NCBI RefSeq assembly: GCF_024710485.1 | Contig: NZ_JANJUQ010000019.1 | Span: 32,460 to 96,459, forward strand | DNA length: 64,000 bases | Direction: 5' to 3' | Source: Flavobacterium sp. | GTDB lineage: Bacteria; Bacteroidota; Bacteroidia; Flavobacteriales; Flavobacteriaceae | Shown: positions 36,966 to 45,921 of the stretch, in pieces | Layout: the number at the start of each line of letters is the position of its first letter | Numbering within the stretch: the stretch's first letter is position 1 | Notes under the pieces: model-generated | The model's database searches: none | The model's input: the letters and a program-made list of their open reading frames with translations, nothing else | What the model was told of the DNA's origin: nothing | Made by a program: the position numbers and the translations under genes

Positions 36966-38391
36966 ATATACGGTATTGCCGCTTTTGGCATTGCTGGCGG
37001 TATCTTGCGTTACGCCGAGAGTGGCCGACTTAAAACAAGCCAAACCGATCCCGGAAATCAACAACGTAACGACTGAAAATAAAACGGAATTCCAAAAACT
37101 GCAATTGCGCACCTATTTCAACGATCCGCATTTGTTAGCGCTGTTTGACCAAGCCGTTGCCGCCAACCCCGACTATCTGATTGCCCAACAACGAGTAGAA
37201 ATGGCCAATAGCATCCTGAAACGTGCCAAAAGAAACCGCTTACCTTCACTGGAACTAGGCGCTATTGCATCGGGTACTCGTTACGGAGATTATACCATGG
37301 AAGGTGTGGGGAACTTCGACACGAATCTGTCGCAGAACATTACCCAAGACCAAAAAATAAACCGTAGCTTCACCCCCAACTATTGGATAGGCGCCCGTAG
37401 CAGTTGGGAAGCCGACGTGTGGGGCCGATTGAAAAACCAATCCATAGCCGCTCAAAAACGCTTTTTAGCGTCTAACGAAGGTGTGAAACTCTTAAAAATA
37501 GAGCTGTTTACCAACATTGCGATGTTGTATTACGAATTGGTAAAGTTAGACAACAACTTAATCATTTATCAAGAAAATTACCGCTTACAATTGCGCGCCT
37601 ACGAAATTATTGCCGCTCAACGTACCGTAGGAAAAGCGACCGAGTTGGCCGTGCAACAACTAAAAGCGCAAAACAAAAACATCGAAGCCGAAGTGGAACA
37701 CTTAAAAGTGGACATTATTGAGGTGGAAAAAGCGCTTCGCACCCTTATCGGCAATTATGAAGGCGACATCGTAAGAGGAAAAGAGTTGTTAAACAGCAAC
37801 TTCGATATCTTAAATACAAATATCCCGGCGACTGAAATTATCAATTCCAGACCCGATGTCATGGCTTACTATTACGAGTTAGAAGCCTCCAGAGCCGATG
37901 CAAAAGCAGCAAAGGCAGCCTTTTATCCAAGATTACAAATCGATGGCTTCATGGGCTACAATGCCTTTTCTTCGGAAACCTTGTTCAAGCCCGGGTCGTT
38001 AGCGTCACAATTACTCGGCGGATTGATACTGCCTGTATTCAATAAAGGACAACTAAAACAAGAGTTTGCCATAGCCAATGGGGAACAGGAAATTGCATTT
38101 TTAAATTACCAAAAAACAATAACTACAGCCTTTAACGAATTGCAAGCGGTGCTCAAACAAATCGAAATCTACGAACGCGTGATGCAATTAAAACGTGAAG
38201 AAGTAAACCACTTGACCAAAGCGGTGGAAGTATCCAACGATTTGTATGCTACAGGATACGCCAATTACCTTGAATTAATCAACGCCCGGAAAAACAAAAT
38301 CCAAGCCGATTTAGACTTCTTGCGTTTTAAAGAAGAAAACACAAGAAATAACATATTGTTGTTTAAAGCCCTTGGTGGGATGGTAGAATAA
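36949..38391 (+). CDS. RND outer-membrane channel (NodT/OprM family)
   Basis: This 480-residue lipoprotein has its lipobox at LAVSC (Cys20). It shows the repeated coiled-coil/beta pattern of TolC-type channels, with ARSSWEADVWGRLKN and INSRPDVMAYYYELEASRADAKAAKAAFYP, a family hallmark. It forms the outer-membrane exit of the pump. It overlaps the pump gene by 17 bp and is followed by a strong terminator. Confidence 0.94.
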   Translation: MKRITKYTVLPLLALLAVSCVTPRVADLKQAKPIPEINNVTTENKTEFQKLQLRTYFNDPHLLALFDQAVAANPDYLIAQQRVEMANSILKRAKRNRLPSLELGAIASGTRYGDYTMEGVGNFDTNLSQNITQDQKINRSFTPNYWIGARSSWEADVWGRLKNQSIAAQKRFLASNEGVKLLKIELFTNIAMLYYELVKLDNNLIIYQENYRLQLRAYEIIAAQRTVGKATELAVQQLKAQNKNIEAEVEHLKVDIIEVEKALRTLIGNYEGDIVRGKELLNSNFDILNTNIPATEIINSRPDVMAYYYELEASRADAKAAKAAFYPRLQIDGFMGYNAFSSETLFKPGSLASQLLGGLILPVFNKGQLKQEFAIANGEQEIAFLNYQKTITTAFNELQAVLKQIEIYERVMQLKREEVNHLTKAVEVSNDLYATGYANYLELINARKNKIQADLDFLRFKEENTRNNILLFKALGGMVE

Positions 38392-38392
38392 G

Positions 38393-38417
38393 AAAAGGAG
38401 CCCGAGGCTCCTTTTTT
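38393..38417 (+). terminator. Rho-independent terminator of the RND operon
   Basis: A perfect 10-bp stem AAAAGGAGCC (38393-38402)/GGCTCCTTTT (38406-38415), with a 3-nt loop and a T run, starts 2 nt after the channel gene stop codon. Confidence 0.92.
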
Positions 38418-38467
38418 ATTACTCGTGTAATCTATCGTATTTGAATGCATTCTAAAAATATTACGGT

Positions 38468-39118
38468 TTAATGTATTGTTTTTAAATTCTTTAAATACTC
38501 ATAAAATGCCATAGACCAAACCATTTTATATTCATAGGCTATCGGATTAAATACTTTGTACGCAATCAAATCGCTTCCTTTGAAATACAAGTTTTCAATC
38601 AATAACACGGGTTCCTTAACCTTGAGAAATTCAGGATGTTGATACGGAAAAGTCAATCCTACATCTTCCGGACGAATCAAAAAATCAGTGTTTCTAAATC
38701 CCAACACATTTCTAAAAAAAGGATGAGCGAACTTATGGTGCAATTGAATGGTATTTTTCCAATGAAACTGCAAAGGTTCTTTGTTAATTATTTTCTTCAT
38801 AAAAGGTATTGTTTTATGACTTGCTAAAAGCGGAAATTCATAAACCTCCACCAATTGCAATTCCCGCGTTATAAAATGCAATTGCAAGTCTTTACCAAAA
38901 GAGTCGCTAAATTCAAACCCAACTATCATTTCATCATGGATAAATAGTTTGGAGATATGCTCACCCGATAATTGTTCCGGATTTATAACCCAACGTTTTC
39001 TTTTATTGCAATTCACCTCTTTGTCAGCTGCATAGAAGGGAAATTGAGAAACAAGGTTAATAATTGCTTCTTTGCTTTTGCCTTCAACACGGAAAGCTTT
39101 AATATTAAGTTTGTTCAT
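38468..39118 (-). CDS. Hypothetical protein downstream of the viperin gene
   Basis: This 216-residue protein is soluble with no signal peptide. It is not recognised. Noticeable features are HKTIPFMKKII and a central LHHKFAHPFFRNVLGF segment with several His. The start chosen is ATG 39118; an ATG at 39154 would add 12 residues. It is in the same orientation as the viperin and the 47-residue protein, with a 56-bp gap to the latter, so it may belong to the viperin operon. Confidence 0.6.
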   Translation of the reverse strand: MNKLNIKAFRVEGKSKEAIINLVSQFPFYAADKEVNCNKRKRWVINPEQLSGEHISKLFIHDEMIVGFEFSDSFGKDLQLHFITRELQLVEVYEFPLLASHKTIPFMKKIINKEPLQFHWKNTIQLHHKFAHPFFRNVLGFRNTDFLIRPEDVGLTFPYQHPEFLKVKEPVLLIENLYFKGSDLIAYKVFNPIAYEYKMVWSMAFYEYLKNLKTIH

Positions 39119-39174
39119 AATGTAGTTTTTTATAATCTCAACAGCAAAAACCATTGAGGTTGATGAATTAATAA

Positions 39175-39318
39175 TTACTTAGGTGTATTGCCTCTTCCCT
39201 TACCTGACTTGTTACCCGTTGTACTGGGATAATTAGGATTAGATTTTGGACTTGAAGCACTACTTGGTTTGGAGCTGCTTCCTTTGTTGGCTCCCAAATT
39301 TGATTTTGATTTACTCAT
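39175..39318 (-). CDS. Ser/Lys/Gly-rich small protein (47 aa)
   Basis: This small protein begins MSKSKSNLGANKG and ends with GKGRGNTPK. It is very rich in Ser, Lys, Asn and Pro, with no hydrophobic core, so it is probably disordered. It starts at an ATG (39318), 51 bp after the viperin gene stop, and is in the same direction. It is not a repeat of flanking DNA and has good codon use. It may be a co-factor protein of the viperin operon; role unknown. Confidence 0.55.
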   Translation of the reverse strand: MSKSKSNLGANKGSSSKPSSASSPKSNPNYPSTTGNKSGKGRGNTPK

Positions 39319-39369
39319 TTTTTGTTAGTTTTAATTTACCTACTCTGTTCGCTTTTCGGCTTCCGCGTT

Positions 39370-40248
39370 TTATGCTACTTTTGGGTTGGTCTCCCAATCA
39401 TAAAAACCACCACGTTCTTCAAATTTTAAGGCATCATACGACATTTGTTCCAAAGCATTTTTACAACCGACTTCAAGAATAGGATGACTGTAATAATGCT
39501 TTCCTGTTGCGTTATTAAAAAATCTACCCGCCGGGTCAACCATAACATAACTGCCCTTCATTTGAGAATTTGTCTCAGGGACCGACACTATTTTGTTATC
39601 CGTCTTAGTGCGGTTATTCTCGAGAAATTGATTAAAGTCGTCTGATGAAATCAGAAACGCATCAACTTTTATATCATTTTGTCCGACTATAGGCAATACC
39701 TGAAAGATTTTCCAACGACTTGGTTGCGCGTATTCAATAAAATCAATCAGTATTTCACGGCTATTTTCAGCGCTTACTACAGTATTGATTTTTAATCGAT
39801 AACCATAAGCCTTAATCTTGTCAACAAGCTCATAATATGCTGTGGATTCAATCGCTTTTTTACCCGATTTAGCTCGTCCGGTTTTTATATTAGTTGCAGT
39901 ATTCAAACTGTCAATACTCAACGTTATCCAATCCAAGTACGGTTTGTTAATTTCGAGAAAAGCATCAGTAAGATTGGTACCGTTAGTCACAATCATGGTC
40001 GTCATTCCGGCCTTTTTAGCCGTAACTAGTAAATCAAAAAGCCACGGACAAAGAGTGGGTTCTCCACCGGCAAAAGTGATTTTTTTAAAACCGGATTGGG
40101 CAAGAGCAACAACTACTGCAATAGCTTGTTCTTTGGGCAGGTGCCCTTTTGGTAAAATAGTTTGTTTAACGTCCTGAAAAGTGGCGAAACAAAAGTGGCA
40201 ACGCATGTTACACGGTTCCCATAAGTGAAAATTGACTGTTGGTATCAT
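39370..40248 (-). CDS. Viperin-like radical SAM protein (prokaryotic viperin)
   Basis: This 292-residue protein starts with the radical SAM cluster Cys13-x3-Cys17-x2-Cys20 in NFHLWEPCNMRCHFCF. GGEP (61-64) follows as the SAM-binding motif. Other segments match animal viperin closely: WITLSIDSLN, RWKIFQVLPI.G.N, SYVMVDPAGRFFNN and a C-terminal RGGFYDW. Viperins convert CTP, UTP or GTP to 3'-deoxy-3',4'-didehydro nucleotides that stop viral RNA synthesis; prokaryotic members are known anti-phage proteins. It has no N-terminal amphipathic helix, as expected for bacterial forms. A terminator separates it from the upstream LytTR gene, so it must have its own promoter, which I could not locate. Confidence 0.9.
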   Translation of the reverse strand: MIPTVNFHLWEPCNMRCHFCFATFQDVKQTILPKGHLPKEQAIAVVVALAQSGFKKITFAGGEPTLCPWLFDLLVTAKKAGMTTMIVTNGTNLTDAFLEINKPYLDWITLSIDSLNTATNIKTGRAKSGKKAIESTAYYELVDKIKAYGYRLKINTVVSAENSREILIDFIEYAQPSRWKIFQVLPIVGQNDIKVDAFLISSDDFNQFLENNRTKTDNKIVSVPETNSQMKGSYVMVDPAGRFFNNATGKHYYSHPILEVGCKNALEQMSYDALKFEERGGFYDWETNPKVA

Positions 40249-40281
40249 TTGATTTTTAAATTACAAACCAAAAGTCAAGAG

Positions 40282-40318
40282 AAAAAAAAAGCTGATATAA
40301 TCCGGAATCATATCAGCT
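40282..40318 (-). terminator. Rho-independent terminator after the LytTR gene
   Basis: A 9-bp perfect stem, AGCTGATAT (40290-40298)/ATATCAGCT (40310-40318), with an 11-nt loop, is followed on the minus strand by a run of T (A run on plus at 40282-40289). It ends transcription of the leftward response regulator before the viperin gene. Confidence 0.85.
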
Positions 40319-40360
40319 AATTGGTAAGAACAAAAGCGGTATTTTGAGCAATAAGAGCGG

Positions 40361-41107
40361 TTATTTAATCAACGATTTTAAAACCGACTGGTAATTTTCA
40401 GAAACCGGCAACCTTTTAGTTTCGGTTTTACCGGATGCATGATATACATCTACCTCAACATGCTCTTCTTTTTTATTGTAGTGTTTAATATGATTAACAT
40501 TCACCCTAAACGATTTGTGAATGGTAATAAAATGAGATTTCAACAAACCTTTCTCTTCCATTTTAGTAAAAGAAAAATCAATTAAAATCTCCGATTTTCT
40601 GTTGTTAAAATAAATTTGTTTGTTGTTCGATTCGGCACCACTGGCCTTGTCAGCGGCTAAAAACACTATCGAATCAACAGCTATTTTGGAGCGTTTCTGC
40701 TGCCCTAAATCAAGCATTACATGATTTTGATTCCCAAAGAACTTTATCTCTTGCAAAAAACGGGCAAAAGTCTTTTGAAACTCAATTTCCGTAAAAGGCT
40801 TGGTAATATGATCTACACACAACAGTTCCTCACGCTTCAAACGTTCCATATCCCTAACATATTCGGGAGTGTTACTACTGGCAAAGAGTACCGGCAATTT
40901 TAACTCAAAAGCCACCTCCATTCCGGTCATGTACGAATCACCTAAATTCAAATCCAATACCAATACATCAGGTTTAGAGGCTCTCACTTCTTGTAAAAAT
41001 CCTTTAGCCGTGGTTGACGCCGTCACAATTTCTACAGGCAGAGTCTGCAAAAACTTTTGATTTTTTTCTAATTGTTCGAGGTTGTCGTCTAAAAGGGCGA
41101 TTTTCAT
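40361..41107 (-). CDS. LytTR-type response regulator
   Basis: This 248-residue protein has a receiver domain (1-120; acidic pair LLDDN, phosphoacceptor Asp52 in LVLDLNLG, Lys in HITKPFTEIEF). A LytTR DNA-binding domain spans about 145-245 (IAVDSIVFLAADK, HKSFRVNVNHIKHY, RLPVSENYQSVL). It would bind DNA as a dimer. No histidine kinase lies beside it. Targets are unknown. Confidence 0.9.
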   Translation of the reverse strand: MKIALLDDNLEQLEKNQKFLQTLPVEIVTASTTAKGFLQEVRASKPDVLVLDLNLGDSYMTGMEVAFELKLPVLFASSNTPEYVRDMERLKREELLCVDHITKPFTEIEFQKTFARFLQEIKFFGNQNHVMLDLGQQKRSKIAVDSIVFLAADKASGAESNNKQIYFNNRKSEILIDFSFTKMEEKGLLKSHFITIHKSFRVNVNHIKHYNKKEEHVEVDVYHASGKTETKRLPVSENYQSVLKSLIK

Positions 41108-41311
41108 GCTATTAAATAAAGCGTATTAATTTTAAAACCAATTTACTGTTTTATCTCCAATTAAAACGTCTAAGATAATACTATCTGAATAAAAAAAAGA
41201 AATCTCTCCTTATCTAATCCCATGATGAATTAGAAAGCTGTTGATTAAATTAAAACATTTAAAACCTTCTTAAAACGCAGTTTCTTGAACGATTAATACA
41301 ATAGCCGACTA

Positions 41312-42361
41312 CTAATTCAAGATAATCTTATAGGTTTTACTGAGGTCGTCAGCTTGAACCTTGATAAAGTATACTCCTTTTGGATTGTTTGAAATGTCTA
41401 TGGTTTCAGAAGTGTTACTAGACTTTACCAATTGACCAACGGTATTATATACTTGGTAAGTGTAATTGGGATTGTTACTTGAGAGGTGAATTATGCCTTG
41501 TGTAACTGTAGGGTATAAAACAAGGTTTGAAAACGTATTGTTATTAATAGAAAGTTCTTCCCAGGTATTTGTCGCTTGCGGACCATTCCAAATAATGGTA
41601 GCCAAATAAGGATTATCTATAAAAGGATTTCGGTTCCCTTGTAAGTCATTTAGAATATTGTTTCGGTTGATTTCATATTGCGATACCGGATCTTGACTGT
41701 TCCAAAGCAAAAACACGTCCGGCATATCTGTAGAATAGGTATTAATCCCTGCTCCAACAACATTGGGTGCACATTGTGTTGTATAACGAACATACATATA
41801 CATTATTATTCGTGCTACATCGCCACGCCACTCATCACCGGGGTACCAATTGCCGTATGGCGTTACATAGGACATAACATTGCTTGGTGCTGCCTCGTAC
41901 ATAAGATTACTTCTTGTCTCGTTTCTATATGCATCTATTGCCCTAAGGTTGTGAGCATCAGAACCTGCGAATTCAAAGCCTAAATTCGGAGTGCCCAATG
42001 AACGGGGAAACACATGTTCTCTTGACCACAAGCCACTGCAAGAAGAGTTGTGACAGGATAAGTTTTTATCACGAGAATAATCGTTTGTCAGATCGGTATC
42101 GGAGTCATTCCAACCATATATTAACAGGACATTATTAGTATTGTTTGGGTTTAAATCTGTAAGCGATAAGGCGTCCCAAGTATCTATAGTTCCTGATGCT
42201 GTATAGGGTAAAAAAGTTGTATGAGTATTAGTGATTAAAGTTGTTAATTGGTTCTTTAGGTTGTTTCCGGTTTGGGTAAAATCAATGGAGGAATAGTATT
42301 CGGGTATTTGTGCCGGACTGAGGTACGGAAGAAGCAATAGCAGTAGCAACAATCTTTTCAT
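41312..42361 (-). CDS. Secreted endonuclease I with a T9SS sorting domain
   Basis: This 349-residue protein has a signal peptide (MKRLLLLLLLLPYLSPAQ). The endonuclease I (EndA/NucM) domain spans about 30-240, with the catalytic segment GSDAHNLRAIDAYRNETRSN. A T9SS type A sorting domain follows (FSNLVLYPTV..., VYNTVGQLV, NPKGVYFIKVQA, YKIILN). It degrades DNA and RNA at or outside the cell, likely for nutrition. The start is the ATG at 42361; another ATG at 42373 adds four residues. Confidence 0.92.
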   Translation of the reverse strand: MKRLLLLLLLLPYLSPAQIPEYYSSIDFTQTGNNLKNQLTTLITNTHTTFLPYTASGTIDTWDALSLTDLNPNNTNNVLLIYGWNDSDTDLTNDYSRDKNLSCHNSSCSGLWSREHVFPRSLGTPNLGFEFAGSDAHNLRAIDAYRNETRSNLMYEAAPSNVMSYVTPYGNWYPGDEWRGDVARIIMYMYVRYTTQCAPNVVGAGINTYSTDMPDVFLLWNSQDPVSQYEINRNNILNDLQGNRNPFIDNPYLATIIWNGPQATNTWEELSINNNTFSNLVLYPTVTQGIIHLSSNNPNYTYQVYNTVGQLVKSSNTSETIDISNNPKGVYFIKVQADDLSKTYKIILN

Positions 42362-42887
42362 GAGAGTAACCATTAGAAATGTAAAAGTAATGAAATGCTT
42401 CTTGATGTGGGATAAAATTTAAGAGAGAAAACATTAATTGCACTGTGAGGAATAAAAAAACCTTCAAGTTTCCTTGAAGTTTTTTTTCAACGAAATAGAG
42501 GTTTGTGAACCCTTTATAGAATATCAGTATTTACAAGAGTTGACAGTGCAAGCATTTTCTTGGGTAAAACTATAGGTCACTCAGGTTTTAACACAACCAA
42601 ATATACAATGTAAACACACGAAAATTAATAGCAGAATTTAAATTTTTGTTGCGATGTTTTTAATAATGATTGTGTTTTCAATAAACCTTGTTTTTTTAAT
42701 AAGAGTTGTTTTTTTAAAAATCAATCTCGCCAAAAAGAGGTTTTTTGGAGATTAAAAACGATATAATGCAAGAATAAAATAATTATAACTTTCTTGGGAA
42801 TTGTTTTTAAAAACAAAACATATGAAACATTATTTTGTTTCATGTTTTGAACTATTAAACGAATGCGGAAATCAGCAGAATAAGAAT
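42362..42887. other. 526-bp intergenic region upstream of the endonuclease gene
   Basis: It holds one terminator-like hairpin (42454-42487), an imperfect hairpin (42723-42752; AATCTC...GAGATT around CCAAAAA/TTTTTTGG) and AT-rich DNA with GTTTTTTTAA runs. No gene was recognised. It must contain the endonuclease promoter, but no perfect -7 box was found. Confidence 0.4.
42454..42487. terminator. Probable bidirectional terminator
   Basis: A 7-bp stem CTTCAAG/CTTGAAG is flanked by A7 on the left and T8 on the right. On the minus strand it lies downstream of the 42888-43724 gene; it could serve both strands. Confidence 0.6.
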
Positions 42888-43724
42888 CTACTTTTTTACA
42901 TACTTATCTATAATATAATCCGTCACAGGTCTCAGGCCTTTACCGGTTGCAGGATGAAATCCCGGACCATTGAAAAACTCAGGATAACCATTTACTTTAC
43001 TGTACCAGATTATCGCTTTATCGCCATTAAAAAAAGTTGTGGTGTCCGTTACTGTCAATTTTTTCAACTTTGAGATGTTATCGTCATAAGGAATTACAGA
43101 GGATGACGAATACAAATTAGACGTTTCACTTTGACAATCTACTTCAACATACCTATCCTCCTGCCATTGCATACATTCTTTATGAGGCAGCACTAAACTC
43201 TTCGCGGTATACCCTATTGAAAACAAGGCTATAAAACCCAATAGCCCTAAAATCAATTTATTTCTTTTACTAGCCCGCTTTTCTATCTGTTTTGGTTGTA
43301 TTGTCTCATGCTTATTTACTTCCTCTCCTAATTTAAAATCAGTTGGAACATATTTTTGACCGTTTTGATGCTTTACAAATTTTAAAAAAGGTCTGGATGG
43401 AAAATCAACTAAAATAGCGGTCAAATTTATAGTTTCGAGATCGTTACTATCAGTAGTTCCTTTTAAAAAATTTTCAATGGTTCTAAATCGATCGGTACTT
43501 TCTTTAAGCCTGTTTCTGTGTTCCGGTTTAAACTCAAATCCCATAAAAATTGCGAAAGTATTCAAGTCATCCGAATTGGTATTTTCTTTAAAACGCTCGA
43601 CACATAACTTTCTCAAATTAGCCCTACTGGGTTGCAATAAAAAACTAGAAAAGTTGCCTTCCTTTTCCTTTTCATAATATTGCTTTACAGCCTTTTTGTA
43701 ATCTTCAAAGTCATCTTGTTTCAT
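42888..43724 (-). CDS. Single-pass membrane protein of unknown function
   Basis: This 278-residue protein has a soluble N-terminal half (about 1-155), one transmembrane helix (KLILGLLGFIALFSIGYTA, about 157-175) and a C-terminal part with two Cys (ECMQWQEDRYVEVDC). It is not recognised. A perfect -7 box (TACATTTG, minus strand, 43851-43858) and an inverted repeat lie upstream. The N-terminal half has a helical look with DDLNTFAIFMGFEF and might be a regulatory domain. Confidence 0.65.
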   Translation of the reverse strand: MKQDDFEDYKKAVKQYYEKEKEGNFSSFLLQPSRANLRKLCVERFKENTNSDDLNTFAIFMGFEFKPEHRNRLKESTDRFRTIENFLKGTTDSNDLETINLTAILVDFPSRPFLKFVKHQNGQKYVPTDFKLGEEVNKHETIQPKQIEKRASKRNKLILGLLGFIALFSIGYTAKSLVLPHKECMQWQEDRYVEVDCQSETSNLYSSSSVIPYDDNISKLKKLTVTDTTTFFNGDKAIIWYSKVNGYPEFFNGPGFHPATGKGLRPVTDYIIDKYVKK

Positions 43725-44060
43725 ATTGGGTCAGGATTTTTCAGGAAACATCAGGAAATACCGGAAATACCGGAATTCCTTATAAACACTGCAACAAAAA
43801 CCCCATTCCTTTGCCTTAGAATTAGTTCTTGTTCTATTTCGCGATAAGAACAAATGTACAAAACTAGTTCTTACAAAGTGACGCTATGCAGTTCCGAAAA
43901 TTTATTCGGGAAGTATAAACAGACGGTACTGTAGCAGCGCACTTCACTTCCCAAAACAGTATTCCAAATACTACGATTTCGCAATGGCTTTTGTCTTTGC
44001 AACAGCTTCGGGCAGTACCCGAACAGCCACACCTATGTCCAATTTTTAAATTTTTAAATC
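43725..44060. other. 336-bp intergenic region with operator-like and repeat sequences
   Basis: Three imperfect tandem units of CAGGAAAYAYC/CGGAAATAC occur at 43741-43775, close to the 42888-43724 start. An inverted repeat TTGTTCT/AGAACAA and extra TAGTTCTT half-sites are at 43823-43873. A hairpin TTCGGG/CCCGAA (44007-44012/44018-44023) lies upstream of the small lipoprotein. No further gene was recognised. Confidence 0.45.
43823..43873 (-). promoter_or_regulatory. Operator-like inverted repeat overlapping a -7 box
   Basis: TTGTTCT (43829-43835) and AGAACAA (43847-43853) form an inverted repeat with an 11-nt spacer. TAGTTCTT recurs at 43823-43830 and 43866-43873. The right arm overlaps CAAATGTA, which on the minus strand is TACATTTG, a perfect -7 box. 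It is consistent with a regulated promoter for the 42888-43724 gene. Confidence 0.5.
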
Positions 44061-44222
44061 ATGAAAAAGTTATTCATATTCTCTCTTTTTATGTTGTCAT
44101 CATTTGCTGTGACATCATGTACTACTGACCCGATTACAGACCAAAATGCAACTGAAATCAATGCAAATGATACCGGTGGACAAACCAGTGGATTAACTCC
44201 TCCTCCACCGCCAAAACCTTAA
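44061..44222 (+). CDS. Small lipoprotein with a Pro-rich tail (53 aa)
   Basis: This protein has a signal peptide and lipobox near VTSCTTDP (Cys20). It is followed by a polar Asn/Gly/Thr stretch and ends in PPPPPKP. It would be a surface-exposed or periplasmic lipopeptide. It starts at an ATG, 52 bp before the TPR kinase gene, and may share its transcript. Not recognised. Confidence 0.6.
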   Translation: MKKLFIFSLFMLSSFAVTSCTTDPITDQNATEINANDTGGQTSGLTPPPPPKP

Positions 44223-44274
44223 TTTTTTTTTGCAGAAGTTCTAAACATCTGAATTAAATTGATAATTTCGGGGA

Positions 44275-45918
44275 ATGATACTCAAAAGGTTTATTTCCCC
44301 GATATTTCTATTTTGTCTGATGTTGTTTTCTTGTAATCAAGGAAATCAAATGAATGACAACAATAGTGAGGATTATGCTGGTTATACTCATAAGGCCTAT
44401 GATTATTTGAATGGGCAGAAGTATGACAGTGCATTTTACTACTATGAGAAAGCCAATCGAGTAGCTTCAAGTAAGGAGCAAAAAGTATATGCACTTTATC
44501 AGATGGCAGAAATCCAAAGAGTTTTTTGTGATTTTTCGGGAGCTGAAGCCACTGCCACTGAAGCCTATAAGAATTGTGACACACCTAAATATTTACCGCA
44601 TATCTATAATACATTAGGCATAGTATACCAAGAACTATACAATTATGACGAGGCCATTAAATACTACAATAAATGCTATAGTGATACTTTAAATGAAATT
44701 GACAAAAGCATTATAAAAAATAACATTGCGGTAGTTCATTTGGTTAAAAACGATTTCAAAAAAGCTATTGAAATATTATCCGAAATAGCCAACAATAATG
44801 TACTGCAAAAAGAAGTAAACCATTATGCCCGAGTATTGGATAATTTGGGTTACGCCTATTTTAAATCCGATAATAGCAACGCCTTAAAATACTTAAACCA
44901 AGCGCTTGTCTTGAGAGATAGTTTAAATAATCCTCGAGACTTAACCGCATCCTACATGCATCTCTCTGAATACTATCAAAACTCTGATGCCAAGCTATCT
45001 TTTGATTATGCGCAAAAAGCTTACGAGGTTGCAAAATCCGTTAAAAGTCCGGACGATCGTTTGGAAGCGCTAAAGTTTATGATTTCAAGTGGCAAACCTC
45101 AAGAAATTAAAAGTTTGGCATTGCAACAAATCACCTTATCAGACAGTCTGAAAAAAGCCAGACAAACGGCCAAGAATCAATTCGCCAAAATCAAATACGA
45201 CTCCCAAAAAGCACTGGAAGAAAAAGAACGATACAAAAGACAAAAAGAATGGACTTTGACTATTGCTATATTACTGGTGCTGGTATTTATGATGTTAATT
45301 ATATTGATTCGAAAGCGAAATCAAAAACGACTCCGGCATTCCGTACAAGACACGGAAAACCGTATTGCCAAAAAAATTCACGATGAATTGGCAAACGATG
45401 TTTTTAAAACCATGACGTTTGCCGAAACGCAAGACTTAGAAAAACCTGGGAAAAAAGAGGAGCTATTGGAAAATTTAGATGCTATCTATGGTAAAGCCAG
45501 AGACATTTCCCGAAGCAACAGTGCCATACCTACCGATGAAAGATTTGAGAGTATTCTTCAGGATTTAATCAATAGTTTTAATAGTGAAACGGTTAACATT
45601 ATCCTCAAGAACAGCCCGCCGCTGGATTGGAATAAAGTCAATGCTTCAGCCAAGAATGCCATCTACAGGGTGTTGCAAGAATTAATGGTGAACATGAAAA
45701 AACACAGCGATGCCAACTTAGTGTTATTAGCCTTTTCGAGCTCCTCCAAAGGAATTGAAATCAAGTATTCCGACAACGGAAAAGGAATCGCAAGCAATGA
45801 TTTCACTAAAAAAGGATTGCAAAATGCGGAAAACCGTATTCTTGCCTTAAAAGGAACTCTTACTTTTGATAATGAAACCGATAAAGGTTTTAAAGTCATT
45901 ATTCAAATTCCTAAGTAA
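44275..45918 (+). CDS. TPR-containing sensor histidine kinase
   Basis: This 547-residue protein has a signal/lipobox-like N-terminus (FLMLFSC-type, Cys20). It has six or so TPR units (about 35-300; AFYYYEKANRVA, YDEAIKYYNKCY, ALKYLNQALVL), one transmembrane helix (about 323-342) and a kinase module with His369 in KKIHDELANDVFK. It ends in a HATPase domain (NAIYRVLQELMVNMKKHSDA; YSDNGKGI; KKGLQNAENRI). This is the HisKA_3-like class typical of Bacteroidota. The paired response regulator starts 3 bp later. Confidence 0.92.
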   Translation: MILKRFISPIFLFCLMLFSCNQGNQMNDNNSEDYAGYTHKAYDYLNGQKYDSAFYYYEKANRVASSKEQKVYALYQMAEIQRVFCDFSGAEATATEAYKNCDTPKYLPHIYNTLGIVYQELYNYDEAIKYYNKCYSDTLNEIDKSIIKNNIAVVHLVKNDFKKAIEILSEIANNNVLQKEVNHYARVLDNLGYAYFKSDNSNALKYLNQALVLRDSLNNPRDLTASYMHLSEYYQNSDAKLSFDYAQKAYEVAKSVKSPDDRLEALKFMISSGKPQEIKSLALQQITLSDSLKKARQTAKNQFAKIKYDSQKALEEKERYKRQKEWTLTIAILLVLVFMMLIILIRKRNQKRLRHSVQDTENRIAKKIHDELANDVFKTMTFAETQDLEKPGKKEELLENLDAIYGKARDISRSNSAIPTDERFESILQDLINSFNSETVNIILKNSPPLDWNKVNASAKNAIYRVLQELMVNMKKHSDANLVLLAFSSSSKGIEIKYSDNGKGIASNDFTKKGLQNAENRILALKGTLTFDNETDKGFKVIIQIPK

Positions 45919-45921
45919 AGC

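Noticed and set aside
38468..40248. Viperin and the small Ser-rich protein as a RiPP maturase and precursor pair
   Set aside because: The radical SAM protein lacks SPASM or twitch-type Cys motifs and matches viperin along its whole length; the small protein has no Cys and no typical leader. A RiPP role is not excluded, but viperin is much better supported.
44291..44584. Minus-strand His/Ser-rich frame over the TPR kinase
   Set aside because: Composition is an artefact of the opposite strand; no support for a gene.
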